A DNA stretch of 12,526 nt from contig JAADHG010000124.1 of the NCBI GenBank assembly GCA_013151975.1, positions 1 through 12,526 on the forward strand. The letters run 5' to 3'. Source of the stretch: Chlorobiota bacterium (lineage in GTDB: Bacteria; Bacteroidota; Bacteroidia; Flavobacteriales; Flavobacteriaceae). Below are positions 1-6,975 of this stretch, one piece after another; the stretch's first letter is position 1, and each line of letters starts with the position of its first letter. Both the position numbers and the translations under genes were made by a program. The notes under the pieces were generated by a model. That model made no database searches. It saw nothing but the letters and a program-made list of their open reading frames with translations, and was not told the origin of the DNA.

Positions 1-172
1 TTTCTGGAAGCGGGTCTTGGTGCTCATCAATAGCGATAGCACCAACAGGAGCGTAGGTAAAATTAAAGGAGTGGTTAAACTCAGCAGCAATAGCATTCAA
101 CACTTTTACAGCTTGCTCTGTGACTTCCGGACCTATACCATCACCTGGTAAAACAGCAATGTTTAATTTCAT
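1..172 (-). CDS. leuB: 3-isopropylmalate dehydrogenase LeuB, N-terminal part (runs off the left edge)
   Basis: This is the first 57 codons of LeuB, the NAD-dependent enzyme that oxidises and decarboxylates 3-isopropylmalate to 2-oxoisocaproate in leucine synthesis. The ATG is at 172-170. The translation begins MKLNIAVLPGDGIGPEVTEQ, the LPGDGIGPEV signature of the isopropylmalate/isocitrate dehydrogenase family at residues 8-17. The active-site arginines and metal-binding aspartates lie beyond the window, so integrity of the rest cannot be judged. It is the last visible gene of leuA-leuC-leuD-leuB and is separated from the end of leuD by 93 bases, in contrast to the tight packing upstream. Confidence 0.95.
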   Translation of the reverse strand, partial: MKLNIAVLPGDGIGPEVTEQAVKVLNAIAAEFNHSFNFTYAPVGAIAIDEHQDPLPE

Positions 173-265
173 GTGTATATATTTATTGTTTTTTAATGGT
201 CACATGCAGTTCGCCAATAATCATTTCCTTGAGTGAAAAACATTTTAGCATGCTCGTTTCATTTT

Positions 266-478
266 TTAATATTGTTTTTGAGCTTCAAAAGCTTCAATAG
301 TTTCTTTTTTACTTAATAAATAGTCAATATCATCATAGCCATGTATCATACACGTTTTTTTATACGCATCAATTTCAAATTGTTCTGATAATTCGGTAGT
401 GTTTACTGAAATAATTTGCGCTTCTAGATTTACCTGAATTTGTGTTTCAGGATGCGTTTCAATGGCATTAAATAGCAT
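266..478 (-). CDS. leuD: LeuD C-terminal fragment (70-codon frame)
   Basis: This frame opens with an ATG at 478-476 that exists only because of the duplicated 10-mer, and it repeats the residues LFNAI of the upstream fragment. From ETHPETQIQVNLEAQ onward it is ordinary LeuD C-terminus, including IDAYKKTCMIHGYDDIDYLL, matching the E. coli stretch FRRHCMMNGLDSI as remembered. The ATG lies a few bases before the stop of the upstream fragment (stop at 470-468), so reinitiation is physically possible. Whether a separately made C-terminal piece could complement the N-terminal piece is unknown. Confidence 0.6.
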   Translation of the reverse strand: MLFNAIETHPETQIQVNLEAQIISVNTTELSEQFEIDAYKKTCMIHGYDDIDYLLSKKETIEAFEAQKQY

Positions 479-484
479 TAAATA
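465..484. repeat. Exact 10-bp tandem duplication inside leuD
   Basis: GCATTAAATA occurs twice head to tail (465-474, 475-484) with no mismatch. The copy number decides the leuD reading frame: one copy gives an intact 196-residue LeuD and two copies give a frameshift. The unit is not a homopolymer, so a base-calling indel is an unlikely explanation. Confidence 0.95.
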
Positions 485-866
485 ACAGCTTTAAAAATTC
501 CTTGGAAACTTGAACAGGAAGCAGTCCATTATTTAAGGCATTGCCTTTAAAAATATCTGCGAAAAAACTGGATACAATTACCTTGAAACCATAACCAGCC
601 AAAGCCCAAGCAGCATGTTCACGACTGGAACCACAACCAAAATTATCGCCTGCAACCAAAATACTTCCGGAATATATAGGATTATTTAATGTGAAATTAG
701 CATTTGCATTTCCATGCTCATCAAACCGCCAATCTCTAAATACGTTATCGCCAAATCCTTGTTTGTCTGTTGCTTTTAAAAATCGTGCAGGAATTATTTG
801 ATCGGTGTCTACATTCTCAATAGGTAACGGAATGGCTCTTGATGTTAATGTTGTAAATTTTTCCAT
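468..866 (-). CDS. leuD: LeuD N-terminal fragment (132 residues)
   Basis: This part starts at ATG 866-864, only 4 bases after the leuC stop, so translation is probably coupled to leuC. It contains the characteristic small-subunit motifs: NVDTDQIIPARFL (residues 18-30), the DNFGCGSSREHAAWAL active-site stretch (74-89) and FFADIFKGNALNNGLLPV (101-118). It ends with a TAA at 470-468 produced by the second copy of the 10-bp duplication. It therefore lacks the last ~64 residues, which complete the swivelling domain. Activity of this fragment alone seems unlikely, although some archaeal-type small subunits are naturally shorter (about 165 residues). Confidence 0.85.
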   Translation of the reverse strand: MEKFTTLTSRAIPLPIENVDTDQIIPARFLKATDKQGFGDNVFRDWRFDEHGNANANFTLNNPIYSGSILVAGDNFGCGSSREHAAWALAGYGFKVIVSSFFADIFKGNALNNGLLPVQVSKEFLKLLFNAI

Positions 867-870
867 TTAA

Positions 871-2262
871 TTATACAAGCTCTAATTGTTCTACTGTTAC
901 ATCTATTATTTTGCCTGCCACAGCTGTGGCAGCGGCTACCAAAGGACTTGCTAAAATGGTTCTAGAACCTTGCCCTTGGCGTCCTTCAAAGTTTCTATTG
1001 GAGGTTGACACGCAATATTCACCTTGCGGAATCTTATCATCGTTCATTGCCAAACACGCCGAACACCCTGGTTGTCGTAATTCAAAACCAGCTTCATCAA
1101 AAATGGTTTTTAATCCTTCTTCAATAATTTGAGCTTCTACTTGTTTGCTTCCCGGAACTAACCAAGCGGTAACCCTATCGGCTTTTTGTTTGCCTTTAAT
1201 ATAATTAGCAGCTACTCTAAAATCTTCAATTCTGGAATTGGTACAGCTTCCTATAAACACATAATTAATGGGTTTGTTAATTAACGATTCACCAGCTTCA
1301 AAATTCATGTATGCTAATGATTTTTTGAATGATGAATTATCTTCAATAGGAATATTCTCAGAAATTTTAATTCCCATTCCAGGATTGGTGCCATAAGTTA
1401 CCATAGGTGCAATATCTTCGGCATCAAAAGTATATTCCTTGTCAAAGATGGCATCAGCATCCGTTGGAAGTGTTTTCCAATAGGTAACTTTTTTATCAAA
1501 AGCTTCTCCTTGTGGCGCAAATTCTTTTCCTTTTACATAAGCAAAAGTGGTTTCATCTGGTGCAATCATACCACCGCGTGCTCCCATTTCAATACTCATA
1601 TTACAAACGGTCATACGCCCTTCCATAGACATATTTTTAAAGACATCTCCAGCATATTCGCAGAAATACCCAGTGCCTGCATTAGTGCCTAGTTTTGAAA
1701 TAATATAAAGAATTACATCTTTAGGAAGCACACCCTTTTTTAAGGTGCCATTAACGGTAACACGTAAACTTTTAGGTTTAGTTAGTAATAAACATTGACT
1801 AGCAAAAACCTGAGCAACCTGACTTGTGCCAATACCAAAAGCTATAGCTCCAAAAGCACCATGAGTTGAGGTGTGACTGTCTCCACAAACCATAGTCATT
1901 CCTGGTTGCGTGATGCCCAGTTCAGGAGCCATAACATGAACAATACCATTGTATTTGTGTCCTAATTGGTAAAGGGTAATAGCATTCTTTTTACAATTTT
2001 TAGAAAGTTGTTCTAGTTGATGTCTAGAGCGTTTATCTGCAATTGGTAAATGTTGATTGAGTGTTGGTGTGTTATGATCGGCAGTCGCTACAATTTGATT
2101 GGGCCTGAAAACAGGAATGCCACGATCTTCTAATTCATTAAAGGCCTGCGGACTTGTAACTTCATGTATTAAATGTTTATCGATATATAAAACTTGTGGT
2201 CCATCTGTAACAGTATCGACCACATGAGCATCCCAAACTTTATCAAATAATGTTTTTCCCAT
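871..2262 (-). CDS. leuC: 3-isopropylmalate dehydratase large subunit LeuC
   Basis: LeuC is the catalytic, [4Fe-4S]-carrying subunit of isopropylmalate isomerase, an aconitase-family enzyme of the cytoplasm. The 463-residue product has normal length and shows the aconitase signatures MVCGDSHTSTHGAFG (residues 124-138), IGSCTNSRIEDFR (337-349) and PGCSACLAMN (398-407). The three cluster ligands are Cys340, Cys400 and Cys403, with the C-x(59)-C-x(2)-C spacing of LeuC. The start ATG (2262-2260) shares one base with the leuA stop (TAATG), a strong sign of translational coupling. The gene is intact, but its partner leuD immediately downstream is frameshifted, so the holoenzyme may not form. Confidence 0.97.
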   Translation of the reverse strand: MGKTLFDKVWDAHVVDTVTDGPQVLYIDKHLIHEVTSPQAFNELEDRGIPVFRPNQIVATADHNTPTLNQHLPIADKRSRHQLEQLSKNCKKNAITLYQLGHKYNGIVHVMAPELGITQPGMTMVCGDSHTSTHGAFGAIAFGIGTSQVAQVFASQCLLLTKPKSLRVTVNGTLKKGVLPKDVILYIISKLGTNAGTGYFCEYAGDVFKNMSMEGRMTVCNMSIEMGARGGMIAPDETTFAYVKGKEFAPQGEAFDKKVTYWKTLPTDADAIFDKEYTFDAEDIAPMVTYGTNPGMGIKISENIPIEDNSSFKKSLAYMNFEAGESLINKPINYVFIGSCTNSRIEDFRVAANYIKGKQKADRVTAWLVPGSKQVEAQIIEEGLKTIFDEAGFELRQPGCSACLAMNDDKIPQGEYCVSTSNRNFEGRQGQGSRTILASPLVAAATAVAGKIIDVTVEQLELV

Positions 2263-3437
2263 TATGCGCTAATAATTTGGTTATAGACTTTACTGGTTTC
2301 AATAATTTGATGAATATCGGTATCATTTATTTCTTTCTTTTTATCGGCAAAATTTAAAAAGTTAATATAAACTTCGTCCAATTGAAGTTTTGTTAATTCA
2401 TAACCTACATTTTTTGCTCTGTAAGCTAAAGCTGCACGACCACTTCTTGCTGTAAGCACAATAGCCGATTCGGTAACGCCAACATCTTTTGGGTCGATAA
2501 TCTCGTAAGTTTCACGATGTTTAATCACACCATCTTGATGAATCCCTGAGCTATGTGCAAAAGCATTAGCACCAACAATGGCTTTATTGGGTTGGGTATA
2601 TATTCCCATATGGTCAGACACTAACTGACTGATGCCATAAAGCATAGACGTTTCAATATTTGTATCTAGATTTAAGTATGGATGTTGTTTTAATATCATG
2701 ACCACTTCTTCTAAAGCGGTGTTTCCAGCGCGTTCTCCAATACCATTTATAGTACATTCAATTTGGCGAGCACCATTAATTACACCTTCAATAGAATTGG
2801 CAGTAGCTAAACCCAAATCGTTATGACAATGGCAAGACAAAATTGCATTTTCAATACCTTTTACATGCTCTTTAAGGTATTTGATTTTCGCACCGTATTC
2901 ATGAGGTAAACAGTAGCCTGTTGTATCAGGAATATTCAATACAGTAGCTCCGGCTTTAATAGCAACTTCGCAAACTCTTGCTAAATATTCGTTATCTGTT
3001 CGACCAGCATCTTCGGCATAAAATTCCACATCCTCAACAAACGATTTGGCATATTTAACAGCAGCAAAAGCGCGTTCTAAAATGTCTTCCTGTGTAGTTT
3101 TAAATTTGAATTTTATATGAGAATCAGAAGTCCCAATACCTGTGTGAATTCTTGGTTTTTTGGCATATTGAAGTGCTTCAGCAGCAATTTTAATATCGTT
3201 TTGTACGGATCTTGTCAATCCACAAACCGTAGCGTTTTTTACAATTTTTGAAATTTCCTGAACCGATTTAAAGTCTCCTGGACTTGAGACTGGAAAACCA
3301 GCTTCAATAATATCAACACCAAGATTATCTAGCTGTTTAGCAATAATTAATTTTTGCTCAGTATTTAATTTGCAGCCAGGAACTTGCTCGCCATCGCGAA
3401 GGGTTGTGTCAAAAATTTGTACGTTTGAATTAGCCAT
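2262..3437 (-). CDS. leuA: 2-isopropylmalate synthase LeuA, short form without the regulatory domain
   Basis: LeuA condenses acetyl-CoA with 2-oxoisovalerate, the committed step of leucine synthesis. The 391-residue product carries the TIM-barrel catalytic features: FDTTLRDGEQ (9-18, metal ligand Asp10), the SCHCHNDLGLA stretch with the HxH metal ligands His203 and His205, GIGERAGNT (232-240) and HSSGIHQDG (295-303). E. coli LeuA is about 520 residues, and the difference falls at the C-terminus, where the leucine-binding LeuA dimer domain would lie. The protein ends shortly after the accessory helical subdomain at a clean stop overlapping leuC, so this looks like a natural short form rather than a truncation. 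Homocitrate or citramalate synthase are alternatives by family, but the leuC-leuD-leuB context favours LeuA. Confidence 0.93.
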   Translation of the reverse strand: MANSNVQIFDTTLRDGEQVPGCKLNTEQKLIIAKQLDNLGVDIIEAGFPVSSPGDFKSVQEISKIVKNATVCGLTRSVQNDIKIAAEALQYAKKPRIHTGIGTSDSHIKFKFKTTQEDILERAFAAVKYAKSFVEDVEFYAEDAGRTDNEYLARVCEVAIKAGATVLNIPDTTGYCLPHEYGAKIKYLKEHVKGIENAILSCHCHNDLGLATANSIEGVINGARQIECTINGIGERAGNTALEEVVMILKQHPYLNLDTNIETSMLYGISQLVSDHMGIYTQPNKAIVGANAFAHSSGIHQDGVIKHRETYEIIDPKDVGVTESAIVLTARSGRAALAYRAKNVGYELTKLQLDEVYINFLNFADKKKEINDTDIHQIIETSKVYNQIISA

Positions 3438-3460
3438 TTATTAAAATAATTTTCTTAATG

Positions 3461-3505
3461 TTATACGAATTTATATTTTGGTTTACTCAAAAGAATGCTC
3501 ATCAT
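3461..3505 (-). CDS. Possible leader peptide of the leu operon (14 codons)
   Basis: Upstream of leuA there is a small frame, MMSILLSKPKYKFV, beginning with two consecutive ATGs (3505 and 3502) and ending at TAA 3463-3461, 23 bases before the leuA start. It contains Ile-Leu-Leu (ATT CTT TTG), i.e. branched-chain codons using the less favoured leucine codons of this A+T-rich genome. That composition and position fit a translational leader that could sense charged Leu or Ile tRNA. I see no strong terminator hairpin between it and leuA, so classical attenuation is not shown. It could also be chance. Confidence 0.35.
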   Translation of the reverse strand: MMSILLSKPKYKFV

Positions 3506-3584
3506 TAAAGTTTTACGATGTTTAACTAGTTTAGTAAGGTGTTAAATAGTTGATAAACAAGAGCATAGTGCTAATTACCACATT

Positions 3585-5135
3585 ATGACTAAGGATCAAA
3601 AAGATAATTTATTTGTATTAGTAAAGTCGCTGTCAAAGTCCGAAAAGAGACAGTTTAAACTTTATGTTGGGCGATTGGGTGTTAATGAAGATTCAAAGTT
3701 TTTGATGCTTTTTAATATTCTTGAGAAGTTACCCAACTATGATGAAGCTACTATTTTAAGGAATGGTATTGTAAAAAAACAGCAATTATCAAATTTAAAA
3801 GCACATTTATATAAGCAAATTTTAATTAGCTTAAGACTTAACCCATCCCATCAAAATCTTAGAATTCAAATTAGAGAGCAGCTAGATTTTGCTACTATTT
3901 TATATCATAAAGGCTTATATAAGCAGAGTTTAAAAATTCTTGATAAAGCAAAGACTCTAGCCATAGCTAATGAAGAAAAAAATATAGCCTACGAGATTAT
4001 TGAATTGGAAAAAATTATAGAATCTCAGTATATTACTAGAAGTATAAGTAACAGAGCAGATGAGCTTACAATTCAGGCAAAGGAGTTGAACAGGCAAAAT
4101 TTGTTGGCAAGTAAACTGTCAAATTTATCACTTCAATTGTATGGGTTGTTCTTAAAGACAGGGTATGTAAAAAATGATGAAGAATATAAACGAGTTACTA
4201 AATATTTTAATGATAGACTCCCAAAATATGATATTAACGAATTAGGATTCAGAGAAAAATTGTGGCTCTATAAATCGTATTTATGGTATAGTTTCTTAAT
4301 TCAAGATTTTTTGTCTTGTTATAAATATTCAAAAAAATGGGTGGATTTGTTTTACGCTAATCAGGATATGATAAAACTCAATCCTGTGTTTTTTTTAAGA
4401 GGAAATCAATATTTATTGGAAGCATTATTTTTTGTAAGACATCATGATAAATTTAAAAGGGCACTATCTGATTTTGAATCTATCACTCAAGAAAAATGGT
4501 TTCCAAAAGATGATAATGTTGAGAGTTTAACATTTTTATATATCTACACCAATAAATTTAATTTGCATTTCATGGAAGGCACTTTTTATGAAGGGTTGCC
4601 TTTGGTAAAAGAAGTTTTAGAAGGTATTAAAAAGCATGAAACCAGAATAGATGCTCATCACATTATGGTATTTTATTACAAGATTGCGAGTTTATATTTT
4701 GGTATTGGAGAGAACAAAAAGGCGATTGAATTTTTAGATAAAATCATCAGTAACAAATCATTGCAAATGCGAGAAGACTTGTTGTGTTTTTCCCGAATAT
4801 TAAATTTGGTGGCACATTACGAAGCTGGATTAGATTATAATTTAGACGCACTTATTAGAAGCACTTATAAGTTTTTAATAAAAATGGAGGATTTATATGA
4901 AGTGCAAAAAGAGATGATTAAATTTTTAAGAGGTCTTGGTGATATTTATCCACATGAAATAAAGAAGGAATTCATAAAATTACTTGAAAAATTTAAGGAA
5001 TTTGAAAATCATCCTTATGAAAAACGAGCATTTTTGTATTTAGATGTTATCTCGTGGTTAGAAAGTAAAATAGAAAATAAATCGGTAAATCTAATTATTA
5101 GAGAAAAATTTCAACTTCAAAACTCTAAAAAATAA
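3585..5135 (+). CDS. Uncharacterised helical TPR-like protein, divergent from leuA
   Basis: I do not recognise a named family. The 516-residue product has no signal peptide or membrane segment, so it is probably cytoplasmic. It is rich in Lys, Leu, Ile and aromatic residues and appears almost entirely alpha-helical. Two stretches resemble tetratricopeptide repeats: residues 100-133 (LYHKGLYKQSLKILDKAK core) and 360-393 (KIASLYFGIGENKKAIEFLD core). The conserved-looking N-terminus (VKSLSKSEKRQFKLYVGRL, 13-31) is basic and may form a separate small domain. The start ATG at 3585 is the first in frame. It faces away from leuA across 147 bases and precedes the SAM-controlled met operon, but neither neighbour proves a role in amino-acid metabolism. 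TPR-type folds usually mediate protein-protein contact. Confidence 0.85.
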   Translation: MTKDQKDNLFVLVKSLSKSEKRQFKLYVGRLGVNEDSKFLMLFNILEKLPNYDEATILRNGIVKKQQLSNLKAHLYKQILISLRLNPSHQNLRIQIREQLDFATILYHKGLYKQSLKILDKAKTLAIANEEKNIAYEIIELEKIIESQYITRSISNRADELTIQAKELNRQNLLASKLSNLSLQLYGLFLKTGYVKNDEEYKRVTKYFNDRLPKYDINELGFREKLWLYKSYLWYSFLIQDFLSCYKYSKKWVDLFYANQDMIKLNPVFFLRGNQYLLEALFFVRHHDKFKRALSDFESITQEKWFPKDDNVESLTFLYIYTNKFNLHFMEGTFYEGLPLVKEVLEGIKKHETRIDAHHIMVFYYKIASLYFGIGENKKAIEFLDKIISNKSLQMREDLLCFSRILNLVAHYEAGLDYNLDALIRSTYKFLIKMEDLYEVQKEMIKFLRGLGDIYPHEIKKEFIKLLEKFKEFENHPYEKRAFLYLDVISWLESKIENKSVNLIIREKFQLQNSKK

Positions 5136-5151
5136 AAAATATAGAAAAAAA

Positions 5152-5184
5152 TTTGGTTATTAAATTTTTATGACTGAATATTTG
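5152..5184 (+). promoter_or_regulatory. Predicted Bacteroidota-type promoter of the SAM riboswitch/met operon
   Basis: TTTG at 5152-5155 is followed after 21 bases by AATATTTG at 5177-5184, one mismatch from the Bacteroidota -7 element TAnnTTTG. The predicted transcript would start near 5190, about 25 bases before the riboswitch. Its placement just ahead of an aptamer that must be transcribed adds support. Confidence 0.5.
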
Positions 5185-5214
5185 CACTCACAAAGTTCAA
5201 AAACTTATTGAAAT

Positions 5215-5332
5215 GTTATCAAGAAAGGTGGAGGGATTAGACCCTGAGAAGCCTTAGCAACCCTTTATTCGTAAAGAAGGTGCTAAATTCTACTTTATAC
5301 TAAACGTATTTTAGTATTTAAAGATAGATAAC
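5215..5332 (+). ncRNA. SAM-I riboswitch aptamer
   Basis: The element matches the SAM-I (S-box) pattern. P1 is GTTATC (5215-5220) pairing with GATAAC (5327-5332). The 5' core reads AAGAAAGGTGGAGGGATTAG, followed by CCCTGAGAAGCC and the invariant TTAGCAACCC. P3 is CTTTA-TTCG-TAAAG, with a UUCG tetraloop, followed by AAGGTGCTAAATTC. P4 is TACTAAA/TTTAGTA closing a short loop. It binds S-adenosylmethionine and lowers expression of the downstream operon when SAM is plentiful. The gene that follows encodes homoserine acetylation and aspartate-pathway enzymes, which fits. Confidence 0.95.
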
Positions 5333-5387
5333 CAAACACAATTGCTTTCTGTAATTGGTATAAATTTCTTATAACATTTTTTTATTT

Positions 5388-5419
5388 AATACATCAGTAA
5401 ATGATGTATTTGGCTTTTT
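5388..5419 (+). terminator. Intrinsic terminator hairpin, likely expression platform of the SAM riboswitch
   Basis: AATACATCA (5388-5396) and TGATGTATT (5402-5410) form a perfect 9-bp stem around the loop GTAAA, followed by TGGC and five T residues (5415-5419). It lies 55 bases after the aptamer and 14 bases before the first codon, where a transcription-terminating expression platform is expected. I could not identify a convincing competing antiterminator; TAGATAA (5325-5331, 3' side of P1) can pair with TTATTTA (5382-5388), but this reaches only the edge of the terminator stem. Confidence 0.65.
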
Positions 5420-5433
5420 AGATTAATGTTATT

Positions 5434-6975
5434 TTGAAGGAGAGTTTATTACATACAAACATTACTAACTATATTACAGGTAGTGGTGCTCACTATCCCC
5501 AAATTAAGCTGAGTTATCAACTATTCGGTAAACCATTGGGAACTGCTCCAGTAGTATTGGTAAATCACGCATTAACAGGAAATAGCAATGTTGCCGGTAA
5601 AACAGGTTGGTGGCGAGAACTTATTGGAAACAAAAAAGTAATTGATACAACTAGTTTTACGGTATTGGCTTTTAATATTCCAGGAAATGGATTTGATGGC
5701 TTTGTAATTGAAAATCATAAAGATTTTGTAGCAAGAGACATTGCAAAACTATTCTTGCTAGGAATAAAACAATTACAAATACATAAACTTTTTGCTATTA
5801 TTGGAGGATCTCTAGGTGGCGGTATTGCTTGGGAAATGGCAGTATTAAATCCAAATATTACAGAACACTTAATTCCTGTGGCCACCGATTGGAAATCTAC
5901 CGATTGGCTCATTGCTAATTGCCAGATACAAGAACAGTTTTTATTGAATTCTAACAATCCGGTACATGATGCAAGAATGCATGCCATGTTATGTTACAGA
6001 ACACCAGAATCTTTTAAAGCTCGTTTTCACCGGTCTAAAAATGAAGATTTAAAAATCTTTAATGTAGAGAGTTGGTTGCTGCATCATGGTAATAAATTGC
6101 AAGAGCGTTTTCAGTTGTCAGCTTATAAATTAATGAATCAATTGCTTAAGACTATCGATGTTACAAGAGATAAGGCGAACGATTCAAATGTGTTGGATAA
6201 TATTAAAGCCAATATACATATTGTTGGAGTAGATTCTGATATGTTTTTTACTGCTGAAGAAAATAGAGAAACACATAAAAAATTAGCATTAACGCATCCT
6301 AATGTAACCTATAATGAGATAAACTCTGTACATGGTCATGATGCATTTTTAATAGAATACGAACAGTTAGAAACTATAGTTGAAGGCATTTTTAAGCCTG
6401 ATTCAAAACAAAAAAAGATGAAAGTATTAAAGTTTGGAGGGAAATCCTTAGCAAATGGTAAGGGCTTGGATAAAGTCATTTCCATTATTGAGGATAAAGT
6501 TAATGAAGGCGAAAAAATTACTGTTGTTGTTTCCGCTAGAGGAGAAGCAACTAATGAGCTCGAAGCAATATTAAAAAAAGCAGTAAAAAAAGAATCGTAT
6601 CAAGAACAGTTAGAAGCGTTTAAAAATTATCAAAAAGAAGTAACAGATAAAGTAGACTTTACGGATGAGTTTTCAACTTTGGATAAGTTGTTTGAAGGTA
6701 TAAATTTGTTAGGAGATTATAGTAAGAAGACCAAAGATGAGGTTTTGGCTCAGGGTGAATTACTATCTGTTAAAGTAATCTCTAGTTTGTTAAACGAGCG
6801 CAACATTAAAGCAAATCCAACAGATGCAAGAGCACTAATAAAAACAGATGAAAACTTTGGTGATGCACAGCCACTGTTAAAATTATCGAGAGAAAATGTG
6901 TTGCGGCATTTTAAAATCTATAATGGTGAAACAGTGAATGTGGTTACAGGTTTTATTGCTTCAAATACGAAATGA
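5434..6975 (+). CDS. metX: Homoserine O-acetyltransferase (MetX) fused to the N-terminal part of aspartokinase
   Basis: Residues 1-325 are an alpha/beta hydrolase of the MetX family, which acetylates homoserine with acetyl-CoA. It shows VNHALTGNSNV (43-53), the nucleophile elbow GGSLGGG (124-130, Ser126), VDSDMFF with Asp269, and GHDAF with His302. The Asp-to-His gap of 33 equals that in H. influenzae MetX. After the linker FKPDSKQKK, Met329 begins aspartokinase: KFGGKSLANG (333-342), then VVVSARGEATNELE. The frame stops at TGA 6973-6975, before the LGRNGSNYT motif, so aspartokinase activity is lost but MetX should survive. The start is TTG 5434; a TAG at 5419-5421 and the absence of any in-frame ATG before about residue 134 leave no standard alternative. 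Confidence 0.85.
   Translation: MKESLLHTNITNYITGSGAHYPQIKLSYQLFGKPLGTAPVVLVNHALTGNSNVAGKTGWWRELIGNKKVIDTTSFTVLAFNIPGNGFDGFVIENHKDFVARDIAKLFLLGIKQLQIHKLFAIIGGSLGGGIAWEMAVLNPNITEHLIPVATDWKSTDWLIANCQIQEQFLLNSNNPVHDARMHAMLCYRTPESFKARFHRSKNEDLKIFNVESWLLHHGNKLQERFQLSAYKLMNQLLKTIDVTRDKANDSNVLDNIKANIHIVGVDSDMFFTAEENRETHKKLALTHPNVTYNEINSVHGHDAFLIEYEQLETIVEGIFKPDSKQKKMKVLKFGGKSLANGKGLDKVISIIEDKVNEGEKITVVVSARGEATNELEAILKKAVKKESYQEQLEAFKNYQKEVTDKVDFTDEFSTLDKLFEGINLLGDYSKKTKDEVLAQGELLSVKVISSLLNERNIKANPTDARALIKTDENFGDAQPLLKLSRENVLRHFKIYNGETVNVVTGFIASNTK

Larger units (their letters stand above)
266..866 (-). pseudogene. leuD: 3-isopropylmalate dehydratase small subunit LeuD, frameshifted by a 10-bp duplication
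   Basis: LeuD pairs with LeuC to isomerise 2-isopropylmalate to 3-isopropylmalate. The two open frames covering this span are the N- and C-terminal parts of one LeuD and overlap by 11 bases. The junction is an exact tandem duplication of GCATTAAATA (465-474 and 475-484). Ten extra bases shift the frame and give a stop right after the residues KLLFNAI. Removing one copy restores a continuous 196-residue protein, the usual LeuD length, reading LLFNAIETHPE across the join. The rest of both halves aligns well with E. coli LeuD as I remember it, so the damage looks recent. Possible states are a true pseudogene, two separately made fragments, or a slippage-reversible switch. Confidence 0.85.

Noticed and set aside
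183..251. A 22-codon minus-strand frame between leuD and leuB (begins MLKCFSLKEM)
   Set aside because: No recognisable motif and no supporting start signal; a frame of this length is expected by chance in A+T-rich spacers.
911..1132. Plus-strand frame within leuC
   Set aside because: Antisense shadow of the conserved LeuC C-terminus, with low-complexity translation and no homology that I recognise.
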